A stretch of 64,000 nucleotides of DNA. Source: Sepiola atlantica. Taxonomy: Eukaryota; Mollusca; Cephalopoda; Sepiida; Sepiolidae. Numbering within the stretch: position 1 is the first letter of the stretch; each line of letters opens with the position of its first letter. Shown one piece after another: positions 36,431-47,499 of the stretch. The notes beneath the pieces are model-generated. The model saw only the letters and a program-made list of their open reading frames with translations. It was not told the origin of the DNA and did no database searches. The position numbers and the translations under genes were made by a program. The stretch covers positions 103,770,142-103,834,141 of the forward strand of contig OY744531.1 in assembly GCA_963556195.1 (NCBI GenBank). Direction: 5' to 3'.

Positions 36431-36434
36431 ACTT

Positions 36435-36905
36435 AGGAATGTTGACAAACGTCTCGTAGTCTTTCCCGTACGTTTCTAGAAAGATTTCTAACTAGAAAAA
36501 CATCGGGGAAAGTAATGCCAACACTTTAACACGAAAGAAGGACTTACAATAAATAACATTATGTACGAAAGTAGTTACCGGATTTTTAAATGGTTGACGC
36601 AATACAATTTTATCTTGTGACTCTAATTCTGGGGTCTCGGAATTTCAATTGTAAACGTTTTTCCTGATAAATTGCGAGTTCGTTCTTTCGGCTTCTAACT
36701 GATTTCACGTGCGCGTTCTTTTGAAATTCTCTTCTTTTCTCCAGATTTTTTATTCAGTCTTTTGTTACCTGAAGATAGTTCGACGAAGAATCGAAAACAT
36801 TCGTGATACATATGGAACATACACTATTTTTTATCTTGACACAAAACATAACATTGAAAAAAATTGAAAAATAGGCATGAGAAAACAAAATAATTATGTT
36901 TAACC
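36435..36905. other. Unrecognised stretch with family F2 motif
   Basis: At 36770-36830, CTGAAGA, a GTTCGACGAAGAAT stem, CGAAAAC and CATATGGAACA match 54697-54760. This is the second repeat family with a CTGANGA...GAAA signature. Confidence 0.45.
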
Positions 36906-36913
36906 ATGTTTGC

Positions 36914-36916
<3 letters not shown>

Positions 36917-36979
<63 letters not shown>
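36917..36979. repeat. (TA)n microsatellite
   Basis: A TA tract just after an F2 motif. Confidence 0.97.
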
Positions 36980-36980
<1 letters not shown>

Positions 36981-37164
36981 CTCCTCGTAAAACAAGTAGA
37001 GCACTCTAATGGTAGTACAAACACACTAGACGTCACTTGCTTTATGATGCATCATTCCTTCTTCAATAGAAGTAGAATGCCTGGACATCAAGCCGCTTTT
37101 AAATGTGTTAAATTATCATTGTTTATCGGCTATTCAGATATTGGCCATGCGGTTAGCAACGTTA

Positions 37165-37410
37165 GATATATATATATATATATATATATTTTATATGTCA
37201 TATATATATATATATACATAAATATAAATCTATATACATATGAATATGTGTATATATTAAAGTGTGAGTTTATATCAGTGTTTATATATGTTAAAGTGTG
37301 TTTGCATGTGCACGAATGTGTGTATACTTTACAAATATGTGTAAAGAAAAGGAAAAAATGTATTTTAAAAATGATATATACAGACACACCCCCACACATG
37401 TATATATATA

Positions 37411-37465
<55 letters not shown>

Positions 37466-37515
37466 TTATATATATATAATATTCTATATATATACATATA
37501 TATAATATTTATATA
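37165..37515. repeat. (TA)n-rich region
   Basis: Several TA tracts (37165-37220, 37400-37515) separated by TG/CA-rich DNA. Confidence 0.9.
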
Positions 37516-37519
37516 GCCG

Positions 37520-38150
37520 TTTTCATACGAGCGTGCGTATGATCGCGCGTATTTCAGCGTATACATCATGTAAGCATATAAAACGATGTAGCTATGTGTA
37601 TGTATGTTTGTCTAAATCTTGTAGTTTTATTCCTGAAAAGGTAGCATCTATCAAATGAACCAAACAAACTCAACTGCTTACCAACCAATCGAGTGCAGCC
37701 CCCGAGGATCATTGCAGTGACGCGCGCTTCAACATTTCTCCAATTGCCTTTTTTTTCTGTCGACTCAGTGAATCTCATAGATCGACAATGTCTCCAAGAC
37801 GTATCATTTTTGAAACCTGCAAATTCATTTTACGGTTCTTCTGAAAGGCGTTTGTCTTAGTTAATGTTTCTTTATCTTTTTTTGTTGCGTCGATTGGTTT
37901 TCCTAAATTGAAAAATCAGAATGGCGGTGTTTTTTAAACAAATGTAAATACCCCGGTCGATGTATGGATAACGGAAAAAGATAAATCAATCAGCAGCAAA
38001 TCGAGGACTCTGTCAAGGACGAACGGCAAGGATTTTATTTTTTAGTAGGTTTCTTTAAACTACGCATGAATTTAAAGAAAGCAGATAATGTTTAGCAGAA
38101 TTGAGTTCACGTTGAAGAATAACGATTTTACTTAATTATGGGGTCGTAGT
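37520..38150. other. Unrecognised stretch
   Basis: No gene or known repeat seen. Confidence 0.35.
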
Positions 38151-38157
38151 TTTTTGT

Positions 38158-38442
38158 GATTTTGTGTTTTTTGTGTTTTTTATGTTTTTTGGTGTTTTTT
38201 GTGTTTTTTGAGTTTTTTTGTGTTCTTTTTATGTTTTTTGTGTTTTTTATGTTTTTTGTGTTCTTTTTATGTTTTTTGTGTTTTTTTAAATGTTTTTTGG
38301 TGTTTTTTGGTGTTTTTTGGTGTTTTTTATGTTTTTTGCGTTTTTTGTGTTTTTTGTGTTTTTTATGTTTTTTGTGTTTTTTGTGTTTTTTGTGTTTTTT
38401 GTGTTTTTTATGTTTTTGTGTTTTTTGTCTTTTTTGTGTTGG
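38158..38442. repeat. (GTGTTTTTT)n minisatellite
   Basis: A 9-10-bp unit alternating GTG, ATG and GGTG before T6. It reads as Phe/Cys or Lys/His polymers. Confidence 0.96.
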
Positions 38443-38444
38443 TG

Positions 38445-38948
38445 TCATAATTATTCCTTTGCTATCAGTGCTTACAAGGCCATCAGTCTCTTTATTCTTC
38501 TTTATCGGTTCCTTACACAATACACCAAACGATGATTGAGTCATTTCACATTCCTGCCCTGCTGCACACGTTGAGTTTAAAAAGGTGCTTGTTCTGGTCG
38601 CCTGATGTATCAGAATATAAATAAAAGACGCTATATGAAGACCAGCTTTGTCAAGCAAAATATTTTATATATGGTATCGTCTCTATTGCATTAATTTATA
38701 TAACAATACAACTAAGAAAATTAGGAAAATCCCTTCCCAACTATGTGTAAAATAGCAACTTTTATTCAATAAAACGTTCCGTAAAAACATTGTATTTCAG
38801 TATTAATAAAACAGGTGGACATGTCGTAAAACAAACGAAAATTGTCATACTGTGACAGGTGTATTTATAAGTGAAATAATCTATTACACACAACGACTTT
38901 TTTATATGAATTTTGAAATGAATGTTGATAGTTAAGATATTGCTATAT
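38445..38948. other. Unrecognised stretch
   Basis: The minus strand here reads STFLNSTCAAGQECEM and SSFGVLCKEP, a short cysteine-containing stretch that could be a small exon. Support is weak. Confidence 0.3.
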
Positions 38949-40299
38949 TGCAAAATAAGGGTCCTATTTTTAAAAATTCATAACTTTTTTATTTATTGAT
39001 TTTTTATTTATTTTTTAGAATAAGTAAAGGACCCCTTCCGAAGCAAGCATGAGCCGTATTAGCCCTAAGGAACGTACCCTCATAATAGAGTGGTACTTTA
39101 AATCCAATGAGTCGATTTCGGCGTCATTACAACACCAGAAACTCTCCTTCGGCAAAAGCAATCCGAGGAATTATTGCTCGTTTTAGGGACCAACAAGGAA
39201 TATCCGACATGGCGAGAAGTGGTAGGCCTCGTACTGTACGAACAGCTCAAAATTACGAGGAATTGGAGAGAAGTTTGGAGGAGGATGCATCCACATCCAC
39301 AAGGAGGAGATCAAAAGAACTTGGCATTTCTCGAAGCTCACTTCGGAGAATGCTAAGAGAAAGAGGATATTTTCCATATAACGTGCAGTTAGTTCAAGAA
39401 CTTCAACCTCGAGATAATGAAAAAAGACTTGAGTACGCTATGCGACTCCAGGATTTGGCCAATGATGATCCCGATTTTCTCAAAAAACTAATAATGTCGG
39501 ATGAAGCCCATTTTCATCTTGATGGGTTCATCAATAAACAAAATTGCCGAATATGGGGTACGGAGAACCCAAGGATAATTCAGCAGCACACATTACATCC
39601 ACTCAAGTGCACGGTGTGGTGTGGCGTTACTGCTGAAGAGATAATTGGCCCCTATTTCTTTGAAGACGATGCCGGAAATCAGGTAACTAACGGGTGACCG
39701 CTACCGAGAAATGCTGCAAAATTTCTTGCAACCGTGGGTTGCCGCCAAACCTGACAGGATGTGGTTACAACAGGATGGAGCCACAGCACACACTGCGAGA
39801 GATACCCTTACACTTTTACAGGGTATATTTGGAAATCAGATTATCTCTCGCAGTTGCGAAATTCAATGGCCTCCACGATCACCCGACCTGACAGCTCCTG
39901 ACTTCTTCTTATGGGGTTACCTCAAAGAAAAGGTTTATGCCAATAAGCCAAACAATATTGAGGAACTGAAAGCAAATTTTGAAGCAGAAATAAGAGCCAT
40001 AGATCCTCAGATGTTGCAAACTGTTATGGAAAATGTTTTAAAAAGAGCCGAAGAGTGTGAAGCCGCCAACGGCGCCCATTTAGAAAACATTATTTTTGCT
40101 TAAAAAACTCAAAACAGTGTAAAAAACAATACTTTAGTTTTTGTAAGTTTTAAGAAGTGTTTTTCGGCTAAAATTTGTTTTGTTTATTTCAAAAAATCTC
40201 GGACGGGTCAGTCTACACACACATAAAGTTTGGTGAGTTTAACTTTTATTTTGTTGAAGTTATTCAAATTTAAAGATAGGACCCTTATTTTGGCCCACC

Positions 40300-40302
<3 letters not shown>
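38949..40302 (+). mobile_element. Tc1/mariner-like transposon, full-length but broken
   Basis: About 1.35 kb. The right end is intact (CCTTATTTTGGCCCACCCTG at 40283-40302, followed by TA). On the left the first bases of the terminal repeat (CAGGGTGGG) are missing and the match starts at CAAAATAAGGGTCC. It encodes one transposase, now split into three frames. It is the parent of MITEs A, C and D, which lack 39084-40079. Confidence 0.9.
39049..40103 (+). pseudogene. Tc1/mariner-like transposase, two frameshifts
   Basis: The start ATG at 39049 (kept by the MITEs) begins MSRISPKERTLIIEWYFKSN, the N-terminal helix of the DNA-binding region. The frame shifts near 39112 to FRRHYN...SAKAIRGIIARF (paired-type helix-turn-helix), then GRPRTVRT. 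The first catalytic Asp is in MSDEAHFHLDG (39500). A second shift near 39690 (extra G, lost codon before GDRYRE) leads to WLQQDGATAHTA (second Asp, 39774) and RSPDLTAPDFFLWG (third Asp, 39885), 36 residues apart. The frame ends at 40103. The complete protein would be about 350 residues, normal for the family. All three acidic residues survive but the reading frame does not. A real enzyme would cut and paste DNA at TA sites. Confidence 0.9.
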
Positions 40303-40349
<47 letters not shown>

Positions 40350-40352
40350 ATA

Positions 40353-40416
<64 letters not shown>
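40303..40416. repeat. (TA)n microsatellite
   Basis: A TA tract with a CAATATC interruption, directly at the transposon's right end. Confidence 0.97.
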
Positions 40417-40418
<2 letters not shown>

Positions 40419-40712
40419 GGCAATAATCCAGGTAAAAACATCCACAGGATAGTAATCCAAAGAATTTCAACCGGGTTTATAAAAAGTGCTCAATACCAAA
40501 TAGAGCTTCATATATGATTATTTTTATTTACACATACATGTACAAAATCTGCGACACTGGTATGTCGATGTTATCGATCAACAGTTATTATAAACTAAGA
40601 TCTCATCAATCAGATTCTAACTCTTCCTGATAAGATTTCAGTTTATAATAACTGTTGATTGATAACATCGACATGCCAGTGTCGCAGATTTTGTACATGT
40701 CTGTGTAAATAC
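40417..40712 (+). mobile_element. Foldback element family FB, copy 1
   Basis: A 100-bp leader (CAATAATCCAGGTAAAAA, AACCGGGTTTATAAAAAG) is followed by arms 40526-40603 and 40632-40711. The arms are near-perfect reverse complements (TGCGACACTGG, GATGTTATCGATCAACAG). The same structure lies inverted at 58905-59235. No coding sequence. Confidence 0.88.
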
Positions 40713-40836
40713 CCGACGACTAGGCATTTACAAATTTAAATTCATCCTAACTTCGAATTCGCGCCCGCCAACGGCCGGGAATTAGCTTCCTGCACTGAAG
40801 ATTTCGTAAGCATGAAACATCGATGTCTGTAGGTAA

Positions 40837-41297
40837 TAAGTAATTAATATTTAATAATAAAATATTATATATATATATATACAGGGTGGGCCAAAATAAG
40901 GGTCCTATCTTTAAATTTGAATAACTTGAATTTGAATAACTTCCACAAAATAAAAGTTAAACTCACCAAACTTTATGTGTGTGTAGACTGACCCTTCCGA
41001 GATTTTTTGAAATAAACAAAACAAATTTTAGCCGAAAAACACTTCTTAAAACTTACAAAAACTAAAGTATTGTTTTTTTACACTGTTTTGAGTTTTTTAA
41101 GCAAAAATAATGTTTTCTAAATGAGGGTACGTTCCTTAGGGCTAATACGGCTCATGCTTGCTTCGGAAGGGGTCCTTTACTTATTCTAAAAAAAAAAAAA
41201 AAATCAATAAATAAAAAAGTTATGAATTTTTAAAAATAGGACCCTTATTTTTGCCCACCCTGTATATATATAATATTTTATTATTAAATATTAATTA

Positions 41298-41301
<4 letters not shown>
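40837..41301. repeat. Palindromic target split by a MITE
   Basis: Outside MITE C the left flank (40837-40881) and right flank (41263-41301) are perfect reverse complements over 39 bases (TAAGTAATTAATATTTAATA on the left). Removing the MITE restores a palindrome centred on (TA)n. Confidence 0.92.
40882..41262 (-). mobile_element. Tc1/mariner MITE, copy C
   Basis: 381 bp with intact terminal repeats at both ends and TA flanks. It is inverted relative to the parent and has the same CAT deletion junction as copy A. It sits at the centre of an AT palindrome. Confidence 0.93.

Positions 41302-41374
<73 letters not shown>
41299..41374. repeat. (TA)n microsatellite
   Basis: A TA tract of about 37 units. 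Confidence 0.97.
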
Positions 41375-41639
41375 TAGTAGGATACTCGTCCAAGGAAAAG
41401 TATCACCAATAAATATGACATCAGTTTTAAATGTTCATTTGTTTTCATTTTTTTTCGAGGGTATTATGCGATAAATTTTACAAAAAAAAAATGTGCCCAC
41501 GTTGGCTAGAATACATATTCCATAATTGCAATGTTAAGTTCAATGGTTTAAGATTTTACCACGCACAGACATATTATTGACACTCATACACACATACCTT
41601 ACTTTATATAGAGAAATAGATATATAAGGCTCTAATTGA

Positions 41640-42330
41640 TTGAGAATGGTCGTTTGTTAGGGGAAGGCAAGCCTATCTGAAAGAGTTAGGGGTTTGTTAA
41701 TTAGTTGTTTAGATGTTTAAGCATAAAGAACACACACCATGTCCTCATGTTGGATAATGACCCTGTGGGGCAGACCGCATGTTAAATGGACGCATGTTAA
41801 AGGGATTGTTTGGTTTGGCTTGCGCGATTTAGTGCGGGTGAACCCGTACAGCCGAGGGCAAGATAGAGCTGTTCTTACAGTCGGAGCTCACATGCGTTGA
41901 CAGGGCCACTTCGTTGACGAGACCTCAGGTCAAGGGTCAAGGTGCACCTGCGCATAGGGGTTCTGTGACGTCACGGGCGTTGTGTGGGAAGCTGTGTTTT
42001 GTCAGTCTGGGTTTTGGAAGCAAGCCGAACGGACGATTTCTCTATGTAGTGTTCAAATGATTAGGGGAATTAAATTCCCTAATGATAATACAGGCATGAG
42101 ATTCCTTCTTCCCTCCCCTCCTTAAATGGTTAAGGACTTAAGCTAGGAATGAACTACGATGGAGTAGTAATTTGGTCTCTCCTTTAACGTTGGTGAAACA
42201 TCTCCAAGATCGACGGTAGACTGACGCCTGAATAAAATAAAAACAAAAGTTAAAAGATTGTTTGTCTCGTGAATCGTGTTAGAAAGGTTTTGTTGTAGAC
42301 ACAGCAGACGGCGATGTTCACGGATGTACA
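41640..42330. other. GC-richer segment, origin unknown
   Basis: Less AT-rich than the surroundings. TGTGACGTCACGG at about 41966 contains a full CRE palindrome (TGACGTCA). ATTAGGGGAATTAAATTCCC at about 42059 is an inverted repeat. AATAAAATAAAAAC follows at about 42233. It could be a promoter or a solo LTR. No terminal duplication was found. Confidence 0.35.
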
Positions 42331-42334
42331 GAAG

Positions 42335-44270
42335 CGAAGAAAGAACTCAACCACTAGACAACATCGAGACGGCGCCCACTTGCGACGAGAAAGAGAAGGT
42401 TCGAGAAATCAAAGACTATGCAACACTCATGAACAATCTAACATTGGCATTTATATAATAAGTTCGTAGGAGTCCATTCTGCATCTAACAACCAAGGCAG
42501 AATAATTGGCTTACAAGGTAAAGCCATTGATATTGTTAATATACAGTTCGTCCATATTTAGCAAACTTCCAGCTACTAAATATTGGTGGTCACGTCTGCG
42601 TATATAAATATTAACGAAATACACATCCTTGTTATGTTGTATACAGAATATGTCCAAGACAAACATCACGAAGAAGTTGTGAGGTTGACACTGTCTAGAA
42701 ATAAGCTGGTCTTCATAAGAATGGGAAGAAATAAAAGAAACAGGCGGATATGACGTCAGAGATACGACCGAGAGAGTGACGGTTGCTAATTACTTAGACT
42801 TCCGATGGAAATCTCGACCAGAGGAGACGTGTTTTGAAGATAACGATATAACTCGGTCCTCGGAGGATAATAACACACACTCGCTAGGCCACTGCTAGCA
42901 AGACAAAAAAAGAATGATTTTGAGTTGATTGAAGTATTGATTTATGATATGACAACTGGTAAGTAAGCTACGAGAAATAAAATCCCAAATAATAAGTTTG
43001 ACAACTCTTTCCTCGCCTTCAATTGATTTCCATAATGAAACGTTGTCTTTCTATTTTTCTTTCTTCTTTCTATACCGATTTATACGTTTTTTCTTTTTTT
43101 TTGCTTTTTAAACTTTCCAGTTTGAGACGTTTATTTTTTCTTTCTTATTTTCATTCTTTAAAAGTTCACCGATTGAGATGCTATTTTATATGAATATTAA
43201 TATTAGTGCGAACACTAGAGAAGCATACTTGTTTCTATCATTTTTTTACAAGGAAATATCCAACAGATAGAACTAATTAGATTTATCCGATTTCAGTTCA
43301 ATTTTGAAGATACGTGTACGACGCTGAAAAACTAAAACAGAAAAAAGCACATTTTTGTGTGAATTACCAAAATGTCCTGGTGATACCAGATCAGGCTGCC
43401 CTGTGGCTCCCTGAGACGAAATTCACCTACATTGACGTTTTTTTTTTTTTTTGTAAAACTTAATTATGTTCTACAAAACCAAAAACAAAAACAACAGCCC
43501 CTCTCCCTTTCTCCCTCCCCTTTTTTATTTTATTTTTAGATCTTGAAGCATAAATCTTTTACTATAATGACCAGATTCGGCATTAAATAACCCAAAAAGG
43601 GTTGATATGCCGTAAAACAAAACTACCAAACCAAACCAAACCAAAATGTCTTTCATAACTATCTACCACATCGACTTAATTTTGAGCTAATTAAAAGCGT
43701 TCAACGTTAATGTTCGTTTCTGAAAGACGGACAATTATTCCGAAAGTTATATTTATGAGAATAAGTTTTTAACACTTTAGAAATGAAATCATGTTTTCTC
43801 TTGTTAATATGCTACTATAACTGTCATCATAAATCATTCTTTTATTCCTGTTTGTAAAGCCGAAGCAATTAACGAGAATGAAGAACTGAGAGTTCCCAAG
43901 AAATCGTCGTGTGTACTTTTATGAGAAACGAAACTATTGAATAGATAGACATTACGAAAATAATAACTCTTGCGTTATTATTTTGAAAGCGATAGAAAAT
44001 TAAAAAATATATATGAAGTAAAAAAACGTGTTTTCATGAATTAAGAACATAAATTGATGTTCTTTTAGTTTTAAATTGTTGCAAGTAAAACGAGTTTGGC
44101 AGAAATAGAGAATAAATTATTTTTTGTAAACAGAGAAAATCTGCCAACGCAAATATAAAGTTTTTCTTCCATGCGTTATTTTTTTTGCGGATCATGGAAT
44201 TCAAATAATGTCGAATCAATTGTGTTCATTTACTTGGAAATGCATGGATGAAAGTGATGGGTAACATTAT
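42335..44270. other. Unrecognised stretch
   Basis: T-rich DNA with one GGTTGATATGCCGTAAAA (43600) beside (AAACC)n, and a copy of the TTAGTGCGAACACT repeat (about 43202). No gene. Confidence 0.4.
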
Positions 44271-44274
44271 CACT

Positions 44275-44316
44275 AACCCTAACATTATCCCTAACCCTAA
44301 CCCTAACTCTAACCCT
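44275..44316. repeat. Short interstitial CCCTAA tract
   Basis: ACCCTAACATTATCCCTAAC followed by three more CCCTAA-type units. Confidence 0.85.
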
Positions 44317-44377
44317 TTCTCAGTCTATGCCCCACTCTTGTCTTTTATTTGTATTTGTCTCACGTATATTCTCTGTC

Positions 44378-44530
44378 TCTGTTTCTTTCTCTCTCTCACT
44401 CTCTCTCTCTCTCTGTCTGTCTTTTTCTCTCTTTTTTTTGTATCACTATCTCTCTATGTATTTGTCACACACACACTCTCTATCTTTCTCTCTCTATCTC
44501 TCGCTCTATCTCTTTCTATTTCTTTCGAAA
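44378..44530. repeat. (CT)n-rich pyrimidine tract
   Basis: CT repeats with a short CA run at 44466. Overlapping Ser/Leu/Phe frames are artefacts. Confidence 0.93.
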
Positions 44531-44554
44531 TATATAGATATATAAAGTTAGGTA

Positions 44555-44655
44555 TGGAAAATGAAAAAGGAAAACCAAAAAATATTATTTATGTATTCAT
44601 CAACGTTTCGTCTTTATTGTTAGACTTCCTCAGGATGATTTGTCTGAAGAAAGAT
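44555..44655 (-). repeat. Repeat family F1 with hammerhead-like core, copy 3
   Basis: The reverse complement reads TCATCCTGAGGAAGTCT, AACAAT, AAAGACGAAACGTTGATG, AATAC. Stem I has 5 pairs and stem II 4-5, with the same extra A as copy 1. Confidence 0.55.
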
Positions 44656-44659
44656 TAGG

Positions 44660-44706
44660 TATATATATATATATATATATATAATTATATATATATATAT
44701 ACGTAT

Positions 44707-44793
<87 letters not shown>

Positions 44794-44819
44794 TATATAC
44801 ATATATATATATATATATG
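44660..44819. repeat. (TA)n with CATA/CGTA interruptions
   Basis: A 160-bp TA-rich array between two oppositely oriented F1 modules. Confidence 0.96.
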
Positions 44820-44984
44820 GAAAATGAAAAAGGAAATTCCAAGAGATATTTGTTATATATTCATAGAGTGCTAGACGAGAGTCCAGGCTGCGCTCTTAGT
44901 AGCCACGACTACTACTTTTCCTTATCAACCCATCATGTCAACCCAATATTTCGATGTACTTACATAACATTTTCCTTAACATTT

Positions 44985-45095
44985 TCATCCTGAGAAAGTC
45001 TTACAATAAAGACGAAACGTTGATAAATATATAAAAAATATCTCTTTGTTTTTCTTTTTTCATTTCCCATTACGTCGGATTACTCTCATCCTTCC
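44985..45095 (+). repeat. Repeat family F1 with hammerhead-like core, copy 4
   Basis: TTTTCATCCTGAGAAAGTC, then TTACAAT, then AAAGACGAAACGTTGAT. It continues to CATTACGTCGGATTACTC as in copy 1. Confidence 0.55.
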
Positions 45096-45099
45096 TTTC

Positions 45100-45101
45100 T
45101 C

Positions 45102-45190
<89 letters not shown>
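45100..45190. repeat. (TA)n microsatellite
   Basis: A TA tract that hosts MITE D. Confidence 0.96.
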
Positions 45191-45196
<6 letters not shown>

Positions 45197-45575
45197 GGGC
45201 CAAAATAAGGGTCCTATCTTGAAATTTGAATAACTTGAATTTGAATAACTTCCACAAAATAAAAGTTAAACTCACCAAACTTTATGTGTGTGTAGACTGA
45301 CCCTTCCGAGATTTTTTGAAATAAACAAAACAAATTTTAGCCGAAAAACACTTCTTAAAACTTACAAAAACTAAAGTATTGTTTTTTACACTGTTTTGAG
45401 TTTTTTAAGCAAAAATAATGTTTTCTAAATGACGGTACGTTCCTTAGGGCTTATACGGCTCATGCTTGCTTCGGAAGGGGTCCTTTACTTGTTCTAAAAA
45501 AATTAAAAAAAAAAAATCAATAAATAAAAAAGTTATGAATTTTTAAAAATAGGACCCTTATTTTTGCCCACCCTG
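45191..45575 (-). mobile_element. Tc1/mariner MITE, copy D
   Basis: 385 bp. The left end is TAGGGTGGGCC, with the terminal C lost or changed. The right end CCCACCCTG is intact. It has the same CAT junction as A and C. Confidence 0.92.
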
Positions 45576-45579
45576 TATA

Positions 45580-45605
45580 TATGTGTGTGTGTGTGTGTGT
45601 GTTTA
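45580..45605. repeat. (TG)n microsatellite
   Basis: A short TG tract after MITE D. Confidence 0.9.
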
Positions 45606-45609
45606 TATA

Positions 45610-46160
45610 TTTTTATGTACAGGATTCACCCCTAAACTAATTAACCAATCATCATGAATTGTATAACAGAGTTGCGAGTCGTAAATAATGGTTGATAAGT
45701 AAAGAACGTAAAGTGGTCGAAAATACTCGAGGGCGACCCAAAGGCTCCCTGTTCAATAGCTACTAACCAAGCATCACCTAGTATTACTAAACTTACCCTT
45801 TGATCCTCTCTTAATCATGTTGAGTGTCCCATGTGTTTAGTCTTTTGCATCGACCGATGATTGAACGCTTATCTTCTGGCCCATTAGCAACCACCATTAC
45901 TATTATGCCAAATGAGCCGGTTTTAGAGAAGAACTACTTGTCTATATTTATTTTGATTTAGTTTCTGTTTGGAAATGTATGGATACAAGTTATAGCCTAA
46001 AATACAAACGCATGCTGATGACGATATACAATGAATATTGTACAGACGTTACTGTAATTTAGTAGCGAAATAAAACTGGTTGATATGCCGTAAAAAAGTA
46101 AACAACCATATATATATTTCTATTTCCGTTCTCTTTATGTGTCTCAATAACTATCTATCT
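45610..46160. other. Unrecognised stretch
   Basis: It holds another GGTTGATATGCCGTAAAA at 46078-46095. No gene. Confidence 0.4.
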
Positions 46161-46162
46161 AT

Positions 46163-47452
46163 TGTTGTATAGCAGGGAAAGGGCGAAGATGGAGGCCCTA
46201 GGGGGTACACATAGAGTAGAAGATTACCCTAGAGAGGTGGGGGAAGCTAAGAGCGGAAGTAAAAACGACGCCACTTCCGTTCAAGAGTCCCTTGGGCCTT
46301 TGGTAGCTGAAATTCAAACGAAGTGAGACGCAAATTGCGCGCTCTCTGCAGACAGCATTGGAGTGTACGGCCAATAGCCTGAAAATGGCCTGATGAACTG
46401 TCTCTTTCCACCCACACAAACGCCGTAGGTCTTGTCGAAGTATACGTGTTTCCGAAATAAAGAAATTTTGAAACCAAATCCAGCCTCCAGTTCTCTCTTG
46501 TGCCACCTGTGTAAATTAACAGCTCAACACGCCCCGACGGTACAGCGAACTCGACAAACCACCAAATAATCAACACAGCACGGCAGAATCAACTATCACA
46601 GCCGTCCTGAGTATTGACGGGAATAGATGAATAGGTATGTAAGACATTTATAATCAAACAAAGTATTAACGCAAGCAATAGGAATGACAATATCAGAGAA
46701 TATCAGAGAACACGGAGAGACAGAGACAGAAGCGAGTGTAATAGACACCGTATAATTAATAAAGGGGAGTTTAATAAGGTACAGTGAGAGAGGGTGAGAG
46801 TGATACACAGAAACTCTGTAAAAGATGTGTTTATTTGGTGATTTACTTGCAAATTACAGCTAATCAGAAAAACCTCTTATTTTAATAAATAAGAGGTTTT
46901 TCATGCATAACTCAATCCCAAAACTAAGCAATACTTAGCATGTATCTTGTATGATATGAACATGTTGTACAGCGGGGGAGGGCCGGAGAGAGTAAGAGGT
47001 CTTAGAAGGGACGCAGAGAGTAGGAGATAGTCCTAGTAAGGTGGGGGGGGGGCTAAGAGCGGAAGTGAAAATGACGTCACTTCCGTTGAAGACCCCTTTG
47101 GTCTTTTTGGTTGCGAGATTCAAGCGAGTGAGACGCGAATTACGTGCTCCCCGCAGACAGCAGGTGGGAGGGAGCGTAGGGCGAATAGCTCAAAAATGGC
47201 CTAATGAACTGTCTTTCCCTCACACGCACGCCATGGGTCCTTTCGACGTATATGTGTTTCCGAAATGAAGAAATTTCGAAGCCAAATCCAGAGCCCAGTT
47301 CTCTCTTGTGTCACGCGTGTAAATTAACAGCTCAACACGACTCAACGATACAGCCAACCCGACAAACCGCCGAATAATCAACACAGCACAGTGAAATCAA
47401 CTATCACAGCTGTCCTGAGTATTGACGGGTACATATGAATAGGTATGTAACA
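46163..47452. mobile_element. Short element with paired LTRs (TRIM-like)
   Basis: Direct repeats 46163-46646 and 46963-47452 begin TGTTGTA and end ACA (TG...CA). They are collinear at roughly 80-85% identity by eye and enclose only 316 bp. CTAT lies immediately before and after the whole unit, consistent with a 4-bp target duplication, although the left flank is a CTAT microsatellite. Each repeat has AATAAAG or AATGAAG before TCTCTCTTGTG. There is no gag or pol and no clear primer-binding site or polypurine tract. A tandem duplication is the alternative. Confidence 0.65.
46868..46901. other. Perfect 15-bp hairpin in the element's interior
   Basis: AAAAACCTCTTATTT and its exact complement, separated by TAAT. 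It lies midway between the two LTR-like repeats. Confidence 0.85.
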
Positions 47453-47499
47453 CTATCTCTTTTCCCTTTCTTTCTCTGTTTATTCACGGGCGAAGATAA

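Noticed and set aside
38128..38658. 176-codon Lys/His-rich protein
   Set aside because: Most of it is the GTGTTTTTT minisatellite read backwards. Only the first part is non-repetitive and is noted separately.
41640..42330. Solo LTR
   Set aside because: GC content and the AATAAA are suggestive, but no TG...CA termini with target duplication could be found. Kept only as a segment of unknown origin.
46868..46901. Hairpin followed by T run as a bacterial-type terminator
   Set aside because: No bacterial gene context. It lies inside a retroelement-like unit.
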